A stretch of DNA of 32,892 nucleotides from Bacteroidales bacterium (GCA_017544265.1 JAFYEM010000024.1:1-32892); one strand, 5' to 3'. Numbered from the stretch's first letter, positions 1 to 7,327 are shown. Numbers and translations: made by a program. Notes: a model not told the origin generated them from the sequence alone.

Positions 1-630
1 CTGGATCGTGGCTTTGGTCATCGGATAGAAATAGGTCTTGTTGGCGCTACCGCCGCCCTTGGCGACCATCACGAAGCGGTACTCGTTGCCCTGGGTGGCT
101 TCGATGTCGATCTGGGCGGGAAGGTTGCACCTTGTGTTGACCTCGTTGTACATATCCAGGGGAGCGTTCTGGCTGTAGCGCAGATTCTCCTGGGTGTAGC
201 AGTTGAAGACGCCTCGGCTCAATGCCTCCTCGTCCTCGAAGTCCGTCCATACGTGCTGTCCTTTTTCGCCGTGGATGATGGCCGTGCCGGTGTCCTGGCA
301 GAACGGCAGCACACCCTTTGCGGCGGTTTCCGCGTTGCGAAGGAACTGCAGGGCGACATATTTGTCATTCTCGGAAGCCTCTGGATCCTTCAGAATGGCC
401 GCGACCTGAAGGTTGTGCGAGCGGCGCAGCATGAACTGGCAGTCGTGGAAGGACTGCTGTGCGACCAGGGTCAGGGCCTCCGGGGAAACCTCGAGTATGG
501 TCTTGCCTCCGCAGCCGCAGTGTCCGCCCAACTTTGAAGACTTTACGAGTTTCTCCGAACCCGGAATCTTGTAATATTCAGTGGTATCCTCGCCCAACTG
601 AAACATCGGTGCATATTTAAAATCAGGCAT
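1..630 (-). CDS. fum: Fumarate hydratase class I, N-terminal part (partial, runs off left edge)
   Basis: This gene is read on the minus strand from an ATG at 628-630; 210 codons are inside the window with no stop, so the C-terminus lies outside. The product would interconvert fumarate and malate in the cytoplasm with a [4Fe-4S] cluster. The translation begins [20 protein letters not shown]. It carries the class I fumarase signatures PFCQDTGTA, whose Cys is the first cluster ligand in the family, and [10 protein letters not shown] near the window edge. Class I enzymes are about 540 aa, so roughly 40 percent is visible. The stop of the Schlafen-type gene at 665 lies 34 bp upstream on the same strand, and no clear -7 box is seen in that gap, so read-through from upstream is possible. 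Family assignment is very secure. The paralogue letter (fumA/fumB) is not assigned. Confidence 0.95.
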   Translation of the reverse strand, partial: MPDFKYAPMFQLGEDTTEYYKIPGSEKLVKSSKLGGHCGCGGKTILEVSPEALTLVAQQSFHDCQFMLRRSHNLQVAAILKDPEASENDKYVALQFLRNAETAAKGVLPFCQDTGTAIIHGEKGQHVWTDFEDEEALSRGVFNCYTQENLRYSQNAPLDMYNEVNTRCNLPAQIDIEATQGNEYRFVMVAKGGGSANKTYFYPMTKATIQ

Positions 631-664
631 TTGGGTATGTGTTAATCGTTTGATATCAGAATAA

Positions 665-2116
665 TTATTTGGCATAGTAGCCACCAGTCTTCTTAGAATC
701 TCGATGCTCAATGAGATTCTTTTCAATAAGTAAAGCTATATGTCTGCTGATAGTGGCAGGAACACGCCCCGAACGGGTAACAATGTCCTTTCTCTTGATT
801 CCAGGATTAGTTTTTATCAGATTATATGTTGCAAGAATCGCCTGGCTTAATGTCTCATTTAATGTCTCATTTAATGTCTCATTCGATGAGTTATTATTAT
901 GAGCCGTTAAGTGTGGCGTGAGCGGCTCTTTGAACCGAATTGTCAGGCAAACAAAGTTCGGAATGCTCTCAAACTCAGGCTTCGGGAGGCCTGCAGCCTT
1001 GCATTCGCCATAAATGTCCGGAATACCACGGCCCCAAGCTTCCATCAGTCCGCTCTTGAAGAAAACATTGGAGATGACTTCGTTGATAGGTTCTGAGTGC
1101 GGACGTTTCCGGAAATCCTCGGCAGTGGTTCCAGGAGGGAAGAAGCCGGGATTCATAAACTCTATGCGGTCATCGAATATGGCGACGCTTGGAGTTCTGG
1201 CACCGGACCACCATGTGCGATGGACCAGCAGGTTCAGGGTTGCTTCCCGGAGAGCCTTGATGGGGACTGTAAGTGTGTCGATGCGCTCAATCTGATCCAT
1301 ATTCCCTGCCAGAAACATATGCTTCTGACAGAATTCTATGATGGCATCATACTGCTCGAATAGGTTGCCGTAACAGACCTTCTGGTCACGGAACTTATCC
1401 ATGTCGGTTCCCTCAAAGCGGGCAAGACGGACTTTGCACTGGGTGAACTCCCTGTTCGGCGTTTTACCGCAGAGTACTACGGCGCCGTTGGTCAGTAAGC
1501 CGTCTGCCGTGCGGAGGCCAAGGTGGTCAAGTTTTGCCAAACGGTTCATGAGACGGCTGGCCTCACGGGGGATGCGGCCTTTGTTGATGCCGGAGAGGAT
1601 GATATCGTCGAGTGTTTTAGCACTGATACCGTTCACGTCAACATCCGGGCAAGGGGACTTTTCCCAACTGAACTTCTTGGGATTGCTCAGGCGGATGCGC
1701 TCCTCGAACATCTCACGGGGCATTATGGACGTGGTGTTTTCAACTTTGTAGTACGGCCGGTTGTCGTAGGTATAAGGCGCGGCAAATCCATCGGGCGCCG
1801 GGAACCGGATGGCAATAACCTTCTGATTCGGCCTGCCGGGAACATCGATGTACTGAGCCGCCAAGTCGATGGCGGGAGTGAACTTGCGCATCTCTCTGGC
1901 AATCTCTTGACGCGTCTGGTCGGCGACATCCTGCCCAAGAATCTTCAGCGTCTTTGGATGAATGCCGAAAAACAACCAACCGCCTTCGGTGTTGAGGAAA
2001 GCGCAGCCTGACTGCATACCGGAGACAATCTCACCGGTAGTCTTCTTGGCCTCCATCACGCGGTTCTCATCACGGTGAAGGATGGTCTCTATGTCCTGAA
2101 TCGTCAGATCCTTCAT
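665..2116 (-). CDS. AlbA_2/Schlafen-type ATP-binding regulator with C-terminal winged helix
   Basis: This is a protein of 483 aa. The N-terminus has the divergent AlbA_2 (Schlafen AAA_4) pattern [13 protein letters not shown]...[14 protein letters not shown]. The middle has the HATPase_c_4 region ([11 protein letters not shown]..., then [13 protein letters not shown]). The last 60 residues ([21 protein letters not shown]) look like a winged helix. Family members are annotated as transcriptional regulators or as RecG-like helicases and are frequent in defence islands. The ORF is open back to 2149, but I start at ATG 2116 ([11 protein letters not shown]) because a strong promoter -7 box occupies 2137-2144 inside the longer version. 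A three-fold NETL repeat sits between the ATPase part and the winged helix. It is the gene nearest the fumarase edge of the island. Biological role unknown. Confidence 0.85.
   Translation of the reverse strand: MKDLTIQDIETILHRDENRVMEAKKTTGEIVSGMQSGCAFLNTEGGWLFFGIHPKTLKILGQDVADQTRQEIAREMRKFTPAIDLAAQYIDVPGRPNQKVIAIRFPAPDGFAAPYTYDNRPYYKVENTTSIMPREMFEERIRLSNPKKFSWEKSPCPDVDVNGISAKTLDDIILSGINKGRIPREASRLMNRLAKLDHLGLRTADGLLTNGAVVLCGKTPNREFTQCKVRLARFEGTDMDKFRDQKVCYGNLFEQYDAIIEFCQKHMFLAGNMDQIERIDTLTVPIKALREATLNLLVHRTWWSGARTPSVAIFDDRIEFMNPGFFPPGTTAEDFRKRPHSEPINEVISNVFFKSGLMEAWGRGIPDIYGECKAAGLPKPEFESIPNFVCLTIRFKEPLTPHLTAHNNNSSNETLNETLNETLSQAILATYNLIKTNPGIKRKDIVTRSGRVPATISRHIALLIEKNLIEHRDSKKTGGYYAK
849..884. 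repeat. Three tandem 12-bp units coding [12 protein letters not shown]
   Basis: Three consecutive 12-bp units (AATGTCTCATTT, twice exact and once with a final C) lie inside the Schlafen-type gene. On the minus strand they encode NETL three times, in the linker before the winged helix. The unit length is a multiple of three, so gain or loss of a unit would change linker length without breaking the frame. Confidence 0.9.
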
Positions 2117-2136
2117 GGCATCAATTTCCAACCTAA

Positions 2137-2168
2137 CAAAGATAGCCAATCCGTCTTACCTTCGCAAA
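2137..2168 (-). promoter_or_regulatory. Bacteroidetes-type promoter for the Schlafen-type gene
   Basis: On the minus strand TTTG (2165-2168) is followed by a 20-nt spacer and TATCTTTG (2137-2144). This is a full match to the Bacteroidetes consensus TTTG-N19-21-TAnnTTTG. It predicts a transcript start near 2130 and therefore supports the ATG at 2116. Confidence 0.75.
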
Positions 2169-2185
2169 TCTTTTGTGAAGATTTG
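2165..2185. promoter_or_regulatory. Perfect palindrome overlapping the -33 element (possible operator)
   Basis: CAAATCTT, 5 nt, AAGATTTG is a perfect 8-bp inverted repeat. Its left arm contains the -33 box of the Schlafen-type gene, so a protein bound here would block that promoter. Autoregulation by the downstream winged-helix protein is an inference. The palindrome lies 49 bp past the exonuclease stop and could also form an RNA hairpin, but there is no T-run after it in that direction. Confidence 0.5.
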
Positions 2186-2234
2186 TTTGACTTATGAGTT
2201 AGTGTCCATGGGAAATATTATTGATGGTTGGAGG

Positions 2235-2729
2235 TTACAGGAGCTTCATCGCAATATAAGCACACGCCTCTGCATCGGCCAGTGCATGGTGATGATTCTC
2301 GAGATTGTATCCGCAAGCTGCTGCAACGGTCTGTAGCTGATGGTTGGGCAAACTGTCGCCATAATATCTCCTGGAGACGGCCAGCGTATCGTAGAACTTG
2401 TAATCAGGATAGTCCATCTGGTACACTTTGAAGACCTCCTTCAGGCACCCCTCATCGAAAGGACTATTGTGTGCCACCAGTGGAAGGCCTTCAATCATCG
2501 GGGCTATCTTTTCCCATACAAACGGGAATACCGGTGCATCCTCTGTGTCTTCTTCCGACAGTCCATGAACCTGCTGGCAAAACCACTGGTAATACTCCGG
2601 TTCCGGATGTATCAGGCTGTAGAATGAATCCACAATTTCCCCGTTCCGGACGATGACCACACCCACACTGCAGACGCTGCATCGGCACTCGTTAGCAGTC
2701 TCAAAATCTATCGCTGCAAAGTCTTTCAT
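2235..2729 (-). CDS. DEDDh 3'-5' exonuclease (DNA polymerase III epsilon-like)
   Basis: This is a 164-aa single-domain exonuclease of the RNase T/DnaQ superfamily. The DEDDh residues are all visible: D8 and E10 in AAIDFETAN, D92 in AHNSPFDEG, and H147 with D152 in HHALADAE. The family cleaves single-stranded nucleic acid from the 3' end with two metal ions. There is no polymerase or other fused domain, so it is a freestanding enzyme rather than replicative DnaQ. Its ATG overlaps the stop of the WYL gene by 4 bp (2726-2729), so the two are translationally coupled and probably work together. Three cysteines near the N-terminus (ECRCSVC) are typical of Bacteroidetes members. Substrate (DNA or RNA) cannot be told from sequence. 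Confidence 0.9.
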   Translation of the reverse strand: MKDFAAIDFETANECRCSVCSVGVVIVRNGEIVDSFYSLIHPEPEYYQWFCQQVHGLSEEDTEDAPVFPFVWEKIAPMIEGLPLVAHNSPFDEGCLKEVFKVYQMDYPDYKFYDTLAVSRRYYGDSLPNHQLQTVAAACGYNLENHHHALADAEACAYIAMKLL

Positions 2730-3637
2730 CGACTGTACTGTTCAGACATATAGGCAACAGCGTCCTTGATTTCTTGCCTGAAATCCTCTGGGCTCAGCAC
2801 CTCCACATCCGGTCCCCAGCTCATGATTTCTTTTTTGAAATCGTGTGTCGGCGCCAGGTGGTATTTGTATACCGTGTACTCCTCGTCGGATTCTTCCTCA
2901 ACCTTCTGCTGGGAGATATGCAGCGGCAATGTGTCAAAGTATCTCACTTGGCTATTCACAACCTTGATTTTGACCTCCTGGGGCTCCCAATCAGTTCCGA
3001 TGATAACGCCAAAGTAGTTGGAGAAGAACTCCTCCGCATCGAATTTCTTGGGTATAGAATACTTTTCTTCAGTCTGGACGACATTAATCATCCTTTCATC
3101 TAAGGCGTATATCCACAAATCATCTACCCCAGCACTTGTGGCTAGCATATACCAGCGCTGTTTGAACAGTTTAAGGCAATACGGATATGCTACAAATGTG
3201 GACTCCTCATCTCTCCAGAAACTCTTATAGGTTATCTCGATGGCCTTCCTATAGCGCATGGCGTTGACTATGGCAGAAAGCCATTTCTGCGAAGATGGAA
3301 TCTTTTCTAAGAGAATTCTGTTTCGCATATCCCTAGTCTCATTAAGAAGGTTGTTAAGCGACAGAGACTCCAGTAGCCACTGACGTATATCGTCACCCTC
3401 TAGGTCATCAGTATTAGCAATGTAATAGCCCAGCGAGCGGTCGCACTTGATCTCGATACGGAAAATGTCATAAATCGCATCAAGATGATTGAAGAATGTA
3501 CGCTGCGGCAGTCTCTCGCGTGTCTTGTTATAGTGACTGAACTGCCAGGAACGGTCGATTTCCTCGAAACTGATGTGCCCACTTCTGTGAACAAGGTCAA
3601 TTAGCCAGATATACCTGTCGAAATAGTTCTTAGCCAT
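2726..3637 (-). CDS. WYL-domain transcriptional regulator
   Basis: This is a protein of 303 aa beginning MAKNYFDRYIWLIDLVHRSG. The first 90 residues or so form a winged helix, with HISFEEIDRSWQFS as the helix-turn-helix region. The central part is the WYL ligand-sensing domain, where LKLFKQRWYMLATS carries WYM in place of WYL, followed by a C-terminal WCX-like extension (PLHISQQKVEEE...). WYL proteins sense nucleic-acid ligands and control defence systems such as BREX (BrxR) and CBASS (CapW), usually as dimers on inverted repeats. The ORF is open to 3685, but a -7 box at 3661-3668 and a TGCC-N7-GGCA site upstream of it place the transcript start near 3655, so ATG 3637 is chosen. It overlaps the exonuclease by 4 bp. 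It is the best candidate regulator of the five-promoter regulon described here. Confidence 0.88.
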   Translation of the reverse strand: MAKNYFDRYIWLIDLVHRSGHISFEEIDRSWQFSHYNKTRERLPQRTFFNHLDAIYDIFRIEIKCDRSLGYYIANTDDLEGDDIRQWLLESLSLNNLLNETRDMRNRILLEKIPSSQKWLSAIVNAMRYRKAIEITYKSFWRDEESTFVAYPYCLKLFKQRWYMLATSAGVDDLWIYALDERMINVVQTEEKYSIPKKFDAEEFFSNYFGVIIGTDWEPQEVKIKVVNSQVRYFDTLPLHISQQKVEEESDEEYTVYKYHLAPTHDFKKEIMSWGPDVEVLSPEDFRQEIKDAVAYMSEQYSR

Positions 3638-3660
3638 AGTCCTTTTTTTTGTTTCACCCG

Positions 3661-3694
3661 CAAAGATAGTTATTATTCCTGCCAAAAAATGGCA
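3661..3694 (-). promoter_or_regulatory. Island promoter 1: TGCC-N7-GGCA operator plus -7 box (WYL-exonuclease)
   Basis: On the minus strand TGCC (3691-3694), seven nucleotides ATTTTTT, GGCA (3680-3683), an 11-nt spacer, then TATCTTTG (3661-3668). The inverted repeat can be read as TGCCA-N5-TGGCA, the most symmetrical of the five copies. No TTTG sits at the usual -33 distance. The site lies within the last codons of the interrupted upstream ORF. Confidence 0.7.
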
Positions 3695-4164
3695 TTTTTC
3701 AGCGATTCTCCATTTAGATAGAGGTCGATTGGCATTTCCGGGTTGAACATGGGGTGTAGAAGTGGCCCAATTTCTTTAATAAACGATTTAGTATCAATCA
3801 GGCGACGACTGTTCTCCTCACCAATTTCAGCCCTAAGCAGCATCCCATCCTGGGCATTGTCGTTTTCCTCAAATACAGATTTATCTTTTCCTCAACCATC
3901 ATTTATCACATAGGTAATTCTATGCTTAACGCCCGCCTTAAAGGCAATGACGATGAATTCTTTCACGCCTCCCTTTTTCAAAGATTCATATTCACTATCC
4001 GCCCTTTTCTCCAGATTCAATAAACTCACATTCTTGAATGATGCGCGAATAGACATGGCTGCTTCAGAAATTCCAAAGACAATACTTGTTACATGCTCCT
4101 CTGTTTCATGTAGTACATCATTAAGGAATCGACAGAGATCTCTCGTTATTTCTAATTGTTTCAT
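3673..4164 (-). pseudogene. Hypothetical ORF of 163 codons interrupted by one in-frame TGA
   Basis: Translation from ATG 4162-4164 gives 90 residues (MKQLEITRDLCRFLNDVLHE..., ending TYVINDG) and then TGA at 3892-3894. The same frame continues without a stop for another 72 codons to TAA at 3673-3675. That stretch is protein-like (GKDKSVFEENDNAQDGMLL...MPIDLYLNGESL...FWQE), so the two halves look like one ancestral protein. A recent nonsense mutation is the simplest reading; read-through or a sequencing error are alternatives. I do not recognise the family. The ORF has its own island-type promoter (4213-4246), and its tail overlaps the operator of the WYL gene, whose ATG lies 35 bp downstream. 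If the TGA is real, the product is a 90-aa protein. Confidence 0.6.
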
Positions 4165-4212
4165 TATTTTCTTGGTTTTTTCTCCGCGCTAACAGTAATA
4201 TTGTTGATGCGG

Positions 4213-4246
4213 CAAAGATATGTGGTAATCGTGCTAAATACTGGCA
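4213..4246 (-). promoter_or_regulatory. Island promoter 2: TGCC-N7-AGCA plus -7 box (interrupted ORF)
   Basis: On the minus strand TGCC (4243-4246), N7 (AGTATTT), AGCA (4232-4235), 11 nt, TATCTTTG (4213-4220). The spacing is identical to the other island promoters; one half site deviates. It predicts a leader of about 40 nt before ATG 4164. It is divergent from island promoter 3, with 30 bp between the two TGCC boxes. Confidence 0.65.
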
Positions 4247-4276
4247 GGAGAATAAAAATGGATTTTTGTTCTTTAC

Positions 4277-4310
4277 TGCCGGATTTTGGCAGAACCGGTT
4301 TGTAAATTTG
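4277..4310 (+). promoter_or_regulatory. Island promoter 3: TGCC-N7-GGCA plus -7 box (AAA+ operon)
   Basis: TGCC (4277-4280), N7 (GGATTTT), GGCA (4288-4291), 11 nt, TAAATTTG (4303-4310). It can be read as CTGCC-N7-GGCAG, a perfect inverted repeat. It lies about 110 bp before the AAA+ start codon and so implies a long leader. Confidence 0.7.
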
Positions 4311-4320
4311 TCGCAAAAAT

Positions 4321-4437
4321 ATGACGTATGGATATATTACCACGAATAGAAAGAGATCTCTAGCCTCAGGAAGGATATTGATTATTGCAATAAAAAACAA
4401 CTCTAAAAACCAAACAATCATATGTATTACGATCTGA
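4321..4437 (+). CDS. Possible 38-aa leader ORF overlapping the AAA+ start
   Basis: An ATG at 4321, only 11 nt after the -7 box of island promoter 3, opens a 38-codon basic ORF (MTYGYITTNRKRSLASGR...). It ends at TGA 4435-4437 and overlaps the AAA+ start codon (4422) by 16 bp in another frame. If transcription begins near 4317 it would be translated from an almost leaderless start and could couple to the AAA+ gene. Nothing beyond position supports it, and it may be chance. Confidence 0.2.
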   Translation: MTYGYITTNRKRSLASGRILIIAIKNNSKNQTIICITI

Positions 4438-5153
4438 ATAAAAGCCTCGTTAAGTCTAGTCTTAATCCGGCATATCGAATGAGCAATTATGTTCAAACTG
4501 ATTATCACTCTTTAGCATATCATTGGGCAGAAGAAATAATCAAAAACCCCGGCGCAAGCACTAATCCATGGCTCCTAATCGGTCGCAAAGGGGCCGGGAA
4601 AACTCATTTAATTCAAGCAGTTGGCAATGAAATCCTAGAATTAGAGCCAAATACCAATGTCCTATATTTGAGTGCGTCAGATTTTGAAAATCTCTATTTG
4701 GATGCTGTTAAAAGCGAACAACTTCCATCCTTTAAAAAGCACTTCTATAGCCTGGATGTCTTAATAGTTGATGATTTGCAGAACATGTCAAACCGAGATG
4801 CTCTAGAAATGCTGATAAAGGTGAAAAGAAATCTTATAAAAAAGCATAAGCAACTCATATTTGCGACTGGCAGCTATGATATTTTTCCGGCTTTCCCGAA
4901 GCAGCGAATATTTACAAATAAGAACTGCTCTGGTTGCTGGTTTGATGATTGGTCTGTGTGGGATGCCCGTCAAATAATAGATAAACTATCGAGCGACATG
5001 CCGGATAAGTATAAAGATTTCTTGGCTCGCATTATGATTGATGATTTTGGTGCTCTTAAGGAGGCTCTTTCCGTTATCAACGCAACACCAGACCCTGATT
5101 ACGAAGCAATGGTGAATTCAATTACGGCCCGTTTCCTAAGTTCGCGTGGGTAA
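4422..5153 (+). CDS. DnaA-like AAA+ ATPase without DNA-binding domain
   Basis: This is a 243-aa protein made almost entirely of one AAA+ module most like domain III of DnaA. Walker A is GRKGAGKTHL at residues 54-63 (compare GxxGLGKTHL of DnaA), Walker B is VLIVDDLQ at 113-120, and a sensor-1-like stretch LIFATGSYD lies near 150. The DnaA domain IV helix-turn-helix is absent, so it resembles Hda- or loader-type helper ATPases more than an initiator. Upstream in-frame codons are closed by TAA at 4404-4406, which fixes the start at 4422 or later. It heads a same-strand block with a coiled-coil protein and a UDG-like protein, and its promoter carries the island operator. Base composition is A+T rich relative to core genes. 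Its partner and role are unknown. Confidence 0.8.
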   Translation: MYYDLNKSLVKSSLNPAYRMSNYVQTDYHSLAYHWAEEIIKNPGASTNPWLLIGRKGAGKTHLIQAVGNEILELEPNTNVLYLSASDFENLYLDAVKSEQLPSFKKHFYSLDVLIVDDLQNMSNRDALEMLIKVKRNLIKKHKQLIFATGSYDIFPAFPKQRIFTNKNCSGCWFDDWSVWDARQIIDKLSSDMPDKYKDFLARIMIDDFGALKEALSVINATPDPDYEAMVNSITARFLSSRG

Positions 5154-5262
5154 GACTTAAGTAGAATCTTTATATCTTTCTTCAATTCAAACAAATTCAC
5201 TAACTTCGCGCATAGTGAGCGTAACACAACCTAATAATAAATTGTTCTTCGTATTTTGACAT

Positions 5263-5574
5263 ATGGCAGCATTTGAAAAAGAACTAAACAAACTTGAAAG
5301 CATCCATAAGCATCTTGAAGAGATATTGGATGAGAGTGTCGATTACAAGTTAACTCAAGAGAAGGTTATTGAAGAGATTGTTGGTATTAAAGACGATCTT
5401 CGCGAACTAAAAGATGTGGCCGGGCTTTTCATGCCGCCATCCATCGTTAATAAGGCGTTAAAACGCATCGAATCGGCGAATCGTCTTATAGCCAGAATTA
5501 GCAGAGAATGGGACCTTCCGGATCCCGCTGCAGAGCGTGCTATGATGTTCCCTAACGGAGAAGAAGATGACTAA
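5263..5574 (+). CDS. Small coiled-coil protein, unknown function
   Basis: This is a 103-aa, strongly charged protein (MAAFEKELNKLESIHKHLEEIL...). It has heptad-like leucines and isoleucines through the first half (KVIEEIVGIKDDLRELKDVAGLF), a second helical stretch (NKALKRIESANRLIARISREW) and an acidic tail (PNGEEDD). There is no signal peptide, membrane segment or metal motif, and I do not recognise the family. It follows the AAA+ gene by 109 bp and precedes the UDG-like gene by 11 bp. An adaptor or oligomerisation partner is plausible from that position but not shown. The 109-bp gap before it contains no clear island-type operator. Confidence 0.65.
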   Translation: MAAFEKELNKLESIHKHLEEILDESVDYKLTQEKVIEEIVGIKDDLRELKDVAGLFMPPSIVNKALKRIESANRLIARISREWDLPDPAAERAMMFPNGEEDD

Positions 5575-5585
5575 TTGTTGACAAT

Positions 5586-6389
5586 ATGGAAAAATCAAAG
5601 AATACTGTTCAGGAGCGATATAGACAATGGAACGACACGTTATATTATCGCTATATTGAAAGCTTTAACGAGGACACTACCATATGGGATGGAGTGGTTA
5701 ATCCAGATGTCTATGCACAATCCCCACTAAAAGTAATGTTTCTCAATCGAGAAGCATATGATCCTGATCCGGAAAACCTTCCGTATGATTTATGTCAAGC
5801 CATACGTGAACGAATTGAGAAAGATGATTGGGTTTTCCCGGGTCAAAACACTCTGCGCACCCATCTAAAGCACTATCTGACAGTACTTGATATGGGGCAA
5901 AATGGGTATCAGGCTCTTTCGGACGATACAGTACGCGAACACGTGCAGTCTGCTGATTATTACGAATTTATAAGGCTATTTGAACGCGTCGCATATTGTA
6001 ACGTCAAGAAGTCTGATGGAAGACCCAAGTCCAGCAAAAGGGATCTCAGAGAATATGCTGAAAAAGGATTAGATACATTGAAAGAACAGATTCTATTCTT
6101 TAATCCTTCGATAATTCTTGCTGGGAACGTTTGCGAAGATATCCTTGATAACCTTTTTGATTGGGGTGACAATCTCTATTGTGATCCTAATCATCGCTTG
6201 AATATCTGGCAGATTAAGATTGGTGAAAGGTTATTCCCATATGTTGATATGTTTCATCCTTCTCTAGTGAAGGGCATGAGCGAGTATTACATTGAGTTAC
6301 TCCACGCCTTACAGGTCGTGGAGAAGGAGCATCCTAGTTTCTGGCAAGATCGGATAGAGAAGACTAAGAACTGTTTCATAACTCAATAA
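5586..6389 (+). CDS. Uracil-DNA-glycosylase-superfamily-like protein (tentative)
   Basis: This is a 267-aa soluble protein. Several stretches sit in the order expected of the UDG fold: a strand then turn near the start (PLKVMFLNREAYDPDPE), FPGQNTLRTHL around residue 85, AYCNVKKSDGRPKSSKRDLR in the middle, the strand ILFFNPSIILAGN, and MFHPSLVKG near the C-terminus in the place of the family HPS motif. Bacteroidetes proteins of this general appearance are often annotated as hypothetical or UDG-family. The classical catalytic GxDPY motif is not visible, so activity may differ or be absent. It starts 11 bp after the coiled-coil gene and ends two bases before the convergent ParE-like gene (3' ends at 6389 and 6392). 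Family call is by eye and needs profile comparison. Confidence 0.45.
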   Translation: MEKSKNTVQERYRQWNDTLYYRYIESFNEDTTIWDGVVNPDVYAQSPLKVMFLNREAYDPDPENLPYDLCQAIRERIEKDDWVFPGQNTLRTHLKHYLTVLDMGQNGYQALSDDTVREHVQSADYYEFIRLFERVAYCNVKKSDGRPKSSKRDLREYAEKGLDTLKEQILFFNPSIILAGNVCEDILDNLFDWGDNLYCDPNHRLNIWQIKIGERLFPYVDMFHPSLVKGMSEYYIELLHALQVVEKEHPSFWQDRIEKTKNCFITQ

Positions 6390-6391
6390 GG

Positions 6392-6997
6392 CTATAGCTT
6401 TACACCATTGAGGATAATCGAAAAGCCCTTATACTTCTCGGCGTATTGCTTGACGATATCATTTACAATCTCCTGTCTGTAGTAGCTATTGGGGAATAAC
6501 TCCTTGTCAAAAGTGAACTTCATCCAGGTGCCGTCAGGCTCCTGATCTTCATCTACTTCGATTCCCTGGTTGTCAAGAACGCCTTTAAAGTACAATGCCC
6601 ATGAACGTTCAGCATTGCGATAGGAATTAATCAGAAACTCCTCAGCGAGGGCGTTGGCCACCTTGTAACCATTCGTGGCAACAACACCCTTTTTGGCGCC
6701 AATCCCAACTGAAAGGCCGCTTGTAGTATTAACTACAGACTTAAGCGGTATCCCTCGTCCATATTCCCTCAAATAAACGACTAGGCTGTTGTTTTCAATC
6801 TCGAGTTCCTTAGCCCATCCCATTTCATACTCGTCTACAGAGCAATCAATGAGGCTTTTAAGAAGGGTGTAGATGCCATCGTCAGGAGATGAACCGTCCC
6901 CAATCTTGCCGATATATTTTTCAACATTCAAGCGAATGTGCTCATACCATTCAAGCGTTTGAACGGTATCTCCATTAGGTTTGTTCGTTGAATCCAT
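6392..6997 (-). CDS. Standalone, degenerate ParE/GyrB-type GHKL ATPase domain
   Basis: This 201-aa protein resembles only the N-terminal ATPase domain of Bacteroidetes topoisomerase IV subunit B. The match runs through LEWYEHIRLNVEKYIGKIGD, DGIYTLLKSLIDCSVDEY, REYGRGIPLKSVV and TNGYKVANAL. TOPRIM and C-terminal parts are missing. The residues that make the domain an ATPase appear lost: the catalytic Glu of EVIDN is Ser (SLIDC), the Mg-binding Asn is Cys, and the GLxGVG ATP lid is shortened to ATNG. It looks like a non-catalytic paralogue that could imitate or bind topoisomerase subunits. It is the second gene of an operon with the zinc-ribbon protein (12 bp gap) driven by island promoter 4. 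Homology is clear; function is inference. Confidence 0.75.
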   Translation of the reverse strand: MDSTNKPNGDTVQTLEWYEHIRLNVEKYIGKIGDGSSPDDGIYTLLKSLIDCSVDEYEMGWAKELEIENNSLVVYLREYGRGIPLKSVVNTTSGLSVGIGAKKGVVATNGYKVANALAEEFLINSYRNAERSWALYFKGVLDNQGIEVDEDQEPDGTWMKFTFDKELFPNSYYRQEIVNDIVKQYAEKYKGFSIILNGVKL

Positions 6998-7009
6998 TGC
7001 CGTCTTATA

Positions 7010-7261
7010 TTAAAGAGCTGGAGAGTGATTCCCTTTACAGAAACCATTAGGATGTTTGGGACATGGCGAATTCGTCATATCGCGAATTGAAGAGAACTGA
7101 CGACCGCAATACTTGCAGGTATACTTGGATTTTTCGCTCCCTTCATAGAGAATATGATTGCCTTTGCAAAAACCATTTGGGTGCTTGGGGCAAGGGGCCG
7201 AAGTTAAAGACCTCACATCGGAGAATTCTCGACCGCAATTAACGCAATAATACTTAGGCAT
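7010..7261 (-). CDS. Tandem zinc-ribbon protein (two copies of one module)
   Basis: This is an 83-aa protein starting MPKYYCVNCGREFSDVRSL. It consists of two near-identical modules of about 33 residues, each CxxCGRxFS followed by CPKHPNGFCKGNH, separated by a short linker. Each module offers two Cys from CxxC and further Cys/His ligands for one zinc ion, so two metal sites are likely. The ORF is open to 7453, but the upstream part is poor coding sequence and contains the operator and -7 box of island promoter 4, so ATG 7261 is used. It precedes the ParE-like gene by 12 bp. A nucleic-acid or protein adaptor role is likely for such ribbons; none is proven. Confidence 0.75.
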   Translation of the reverse strand: MPKYYCVNCGREFSDVRSLTSAPCPKHPNGFCKGNHILYEGSEKSKYTCKYCGRQFSSIRDMTNSPCPKHPNGFCKGNHSPAL

Positions 7262-7293
7262 ATGCTTGAACTGTTTAACTATGAATTTTGCTA

Positions 7294-7327
7294 CAAATAA
7301 AGCCAATCTGGCTGCAATAATATGGCA
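7294..7327 (-). promoter_or_regulatory. Island promoter 4: TGCC-N7-TGCA plus degenerate -7 box (zinc-ribbon/ParE-like)
   Basis: On the minus strand TGCC (7324-7327), N7 (ATATTAT), TGCA (7313-7316), 11 nt, TTTATTTG (7294-7301). The spacing is exactly that of the other copies, but the second half site and the -7 box each deviate by one base, so it is the weakest of the five. The 11-nt spacer is itself palindromic (GCCA-GAT-TGGC). Confidence 0.5.

Noticed and set aside
2774-3103. Plus-strand ORFs within the WYL gene
   Set aside because: The minus-strand frame has full WYL similarity; these are out-of-frame complements.
4164-4508. 114-codon minus-strand ORF with two hydrophobic segments upstream of the interrupted ORF
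   Set aside because: It covers both divergent island promoters (4213-4246 and 4277-4310) and the start of the AAA+ gene; its own ATG options leave no room for a promoter. Hydrophobicity is explained by A/T-rich non-coding sequence.
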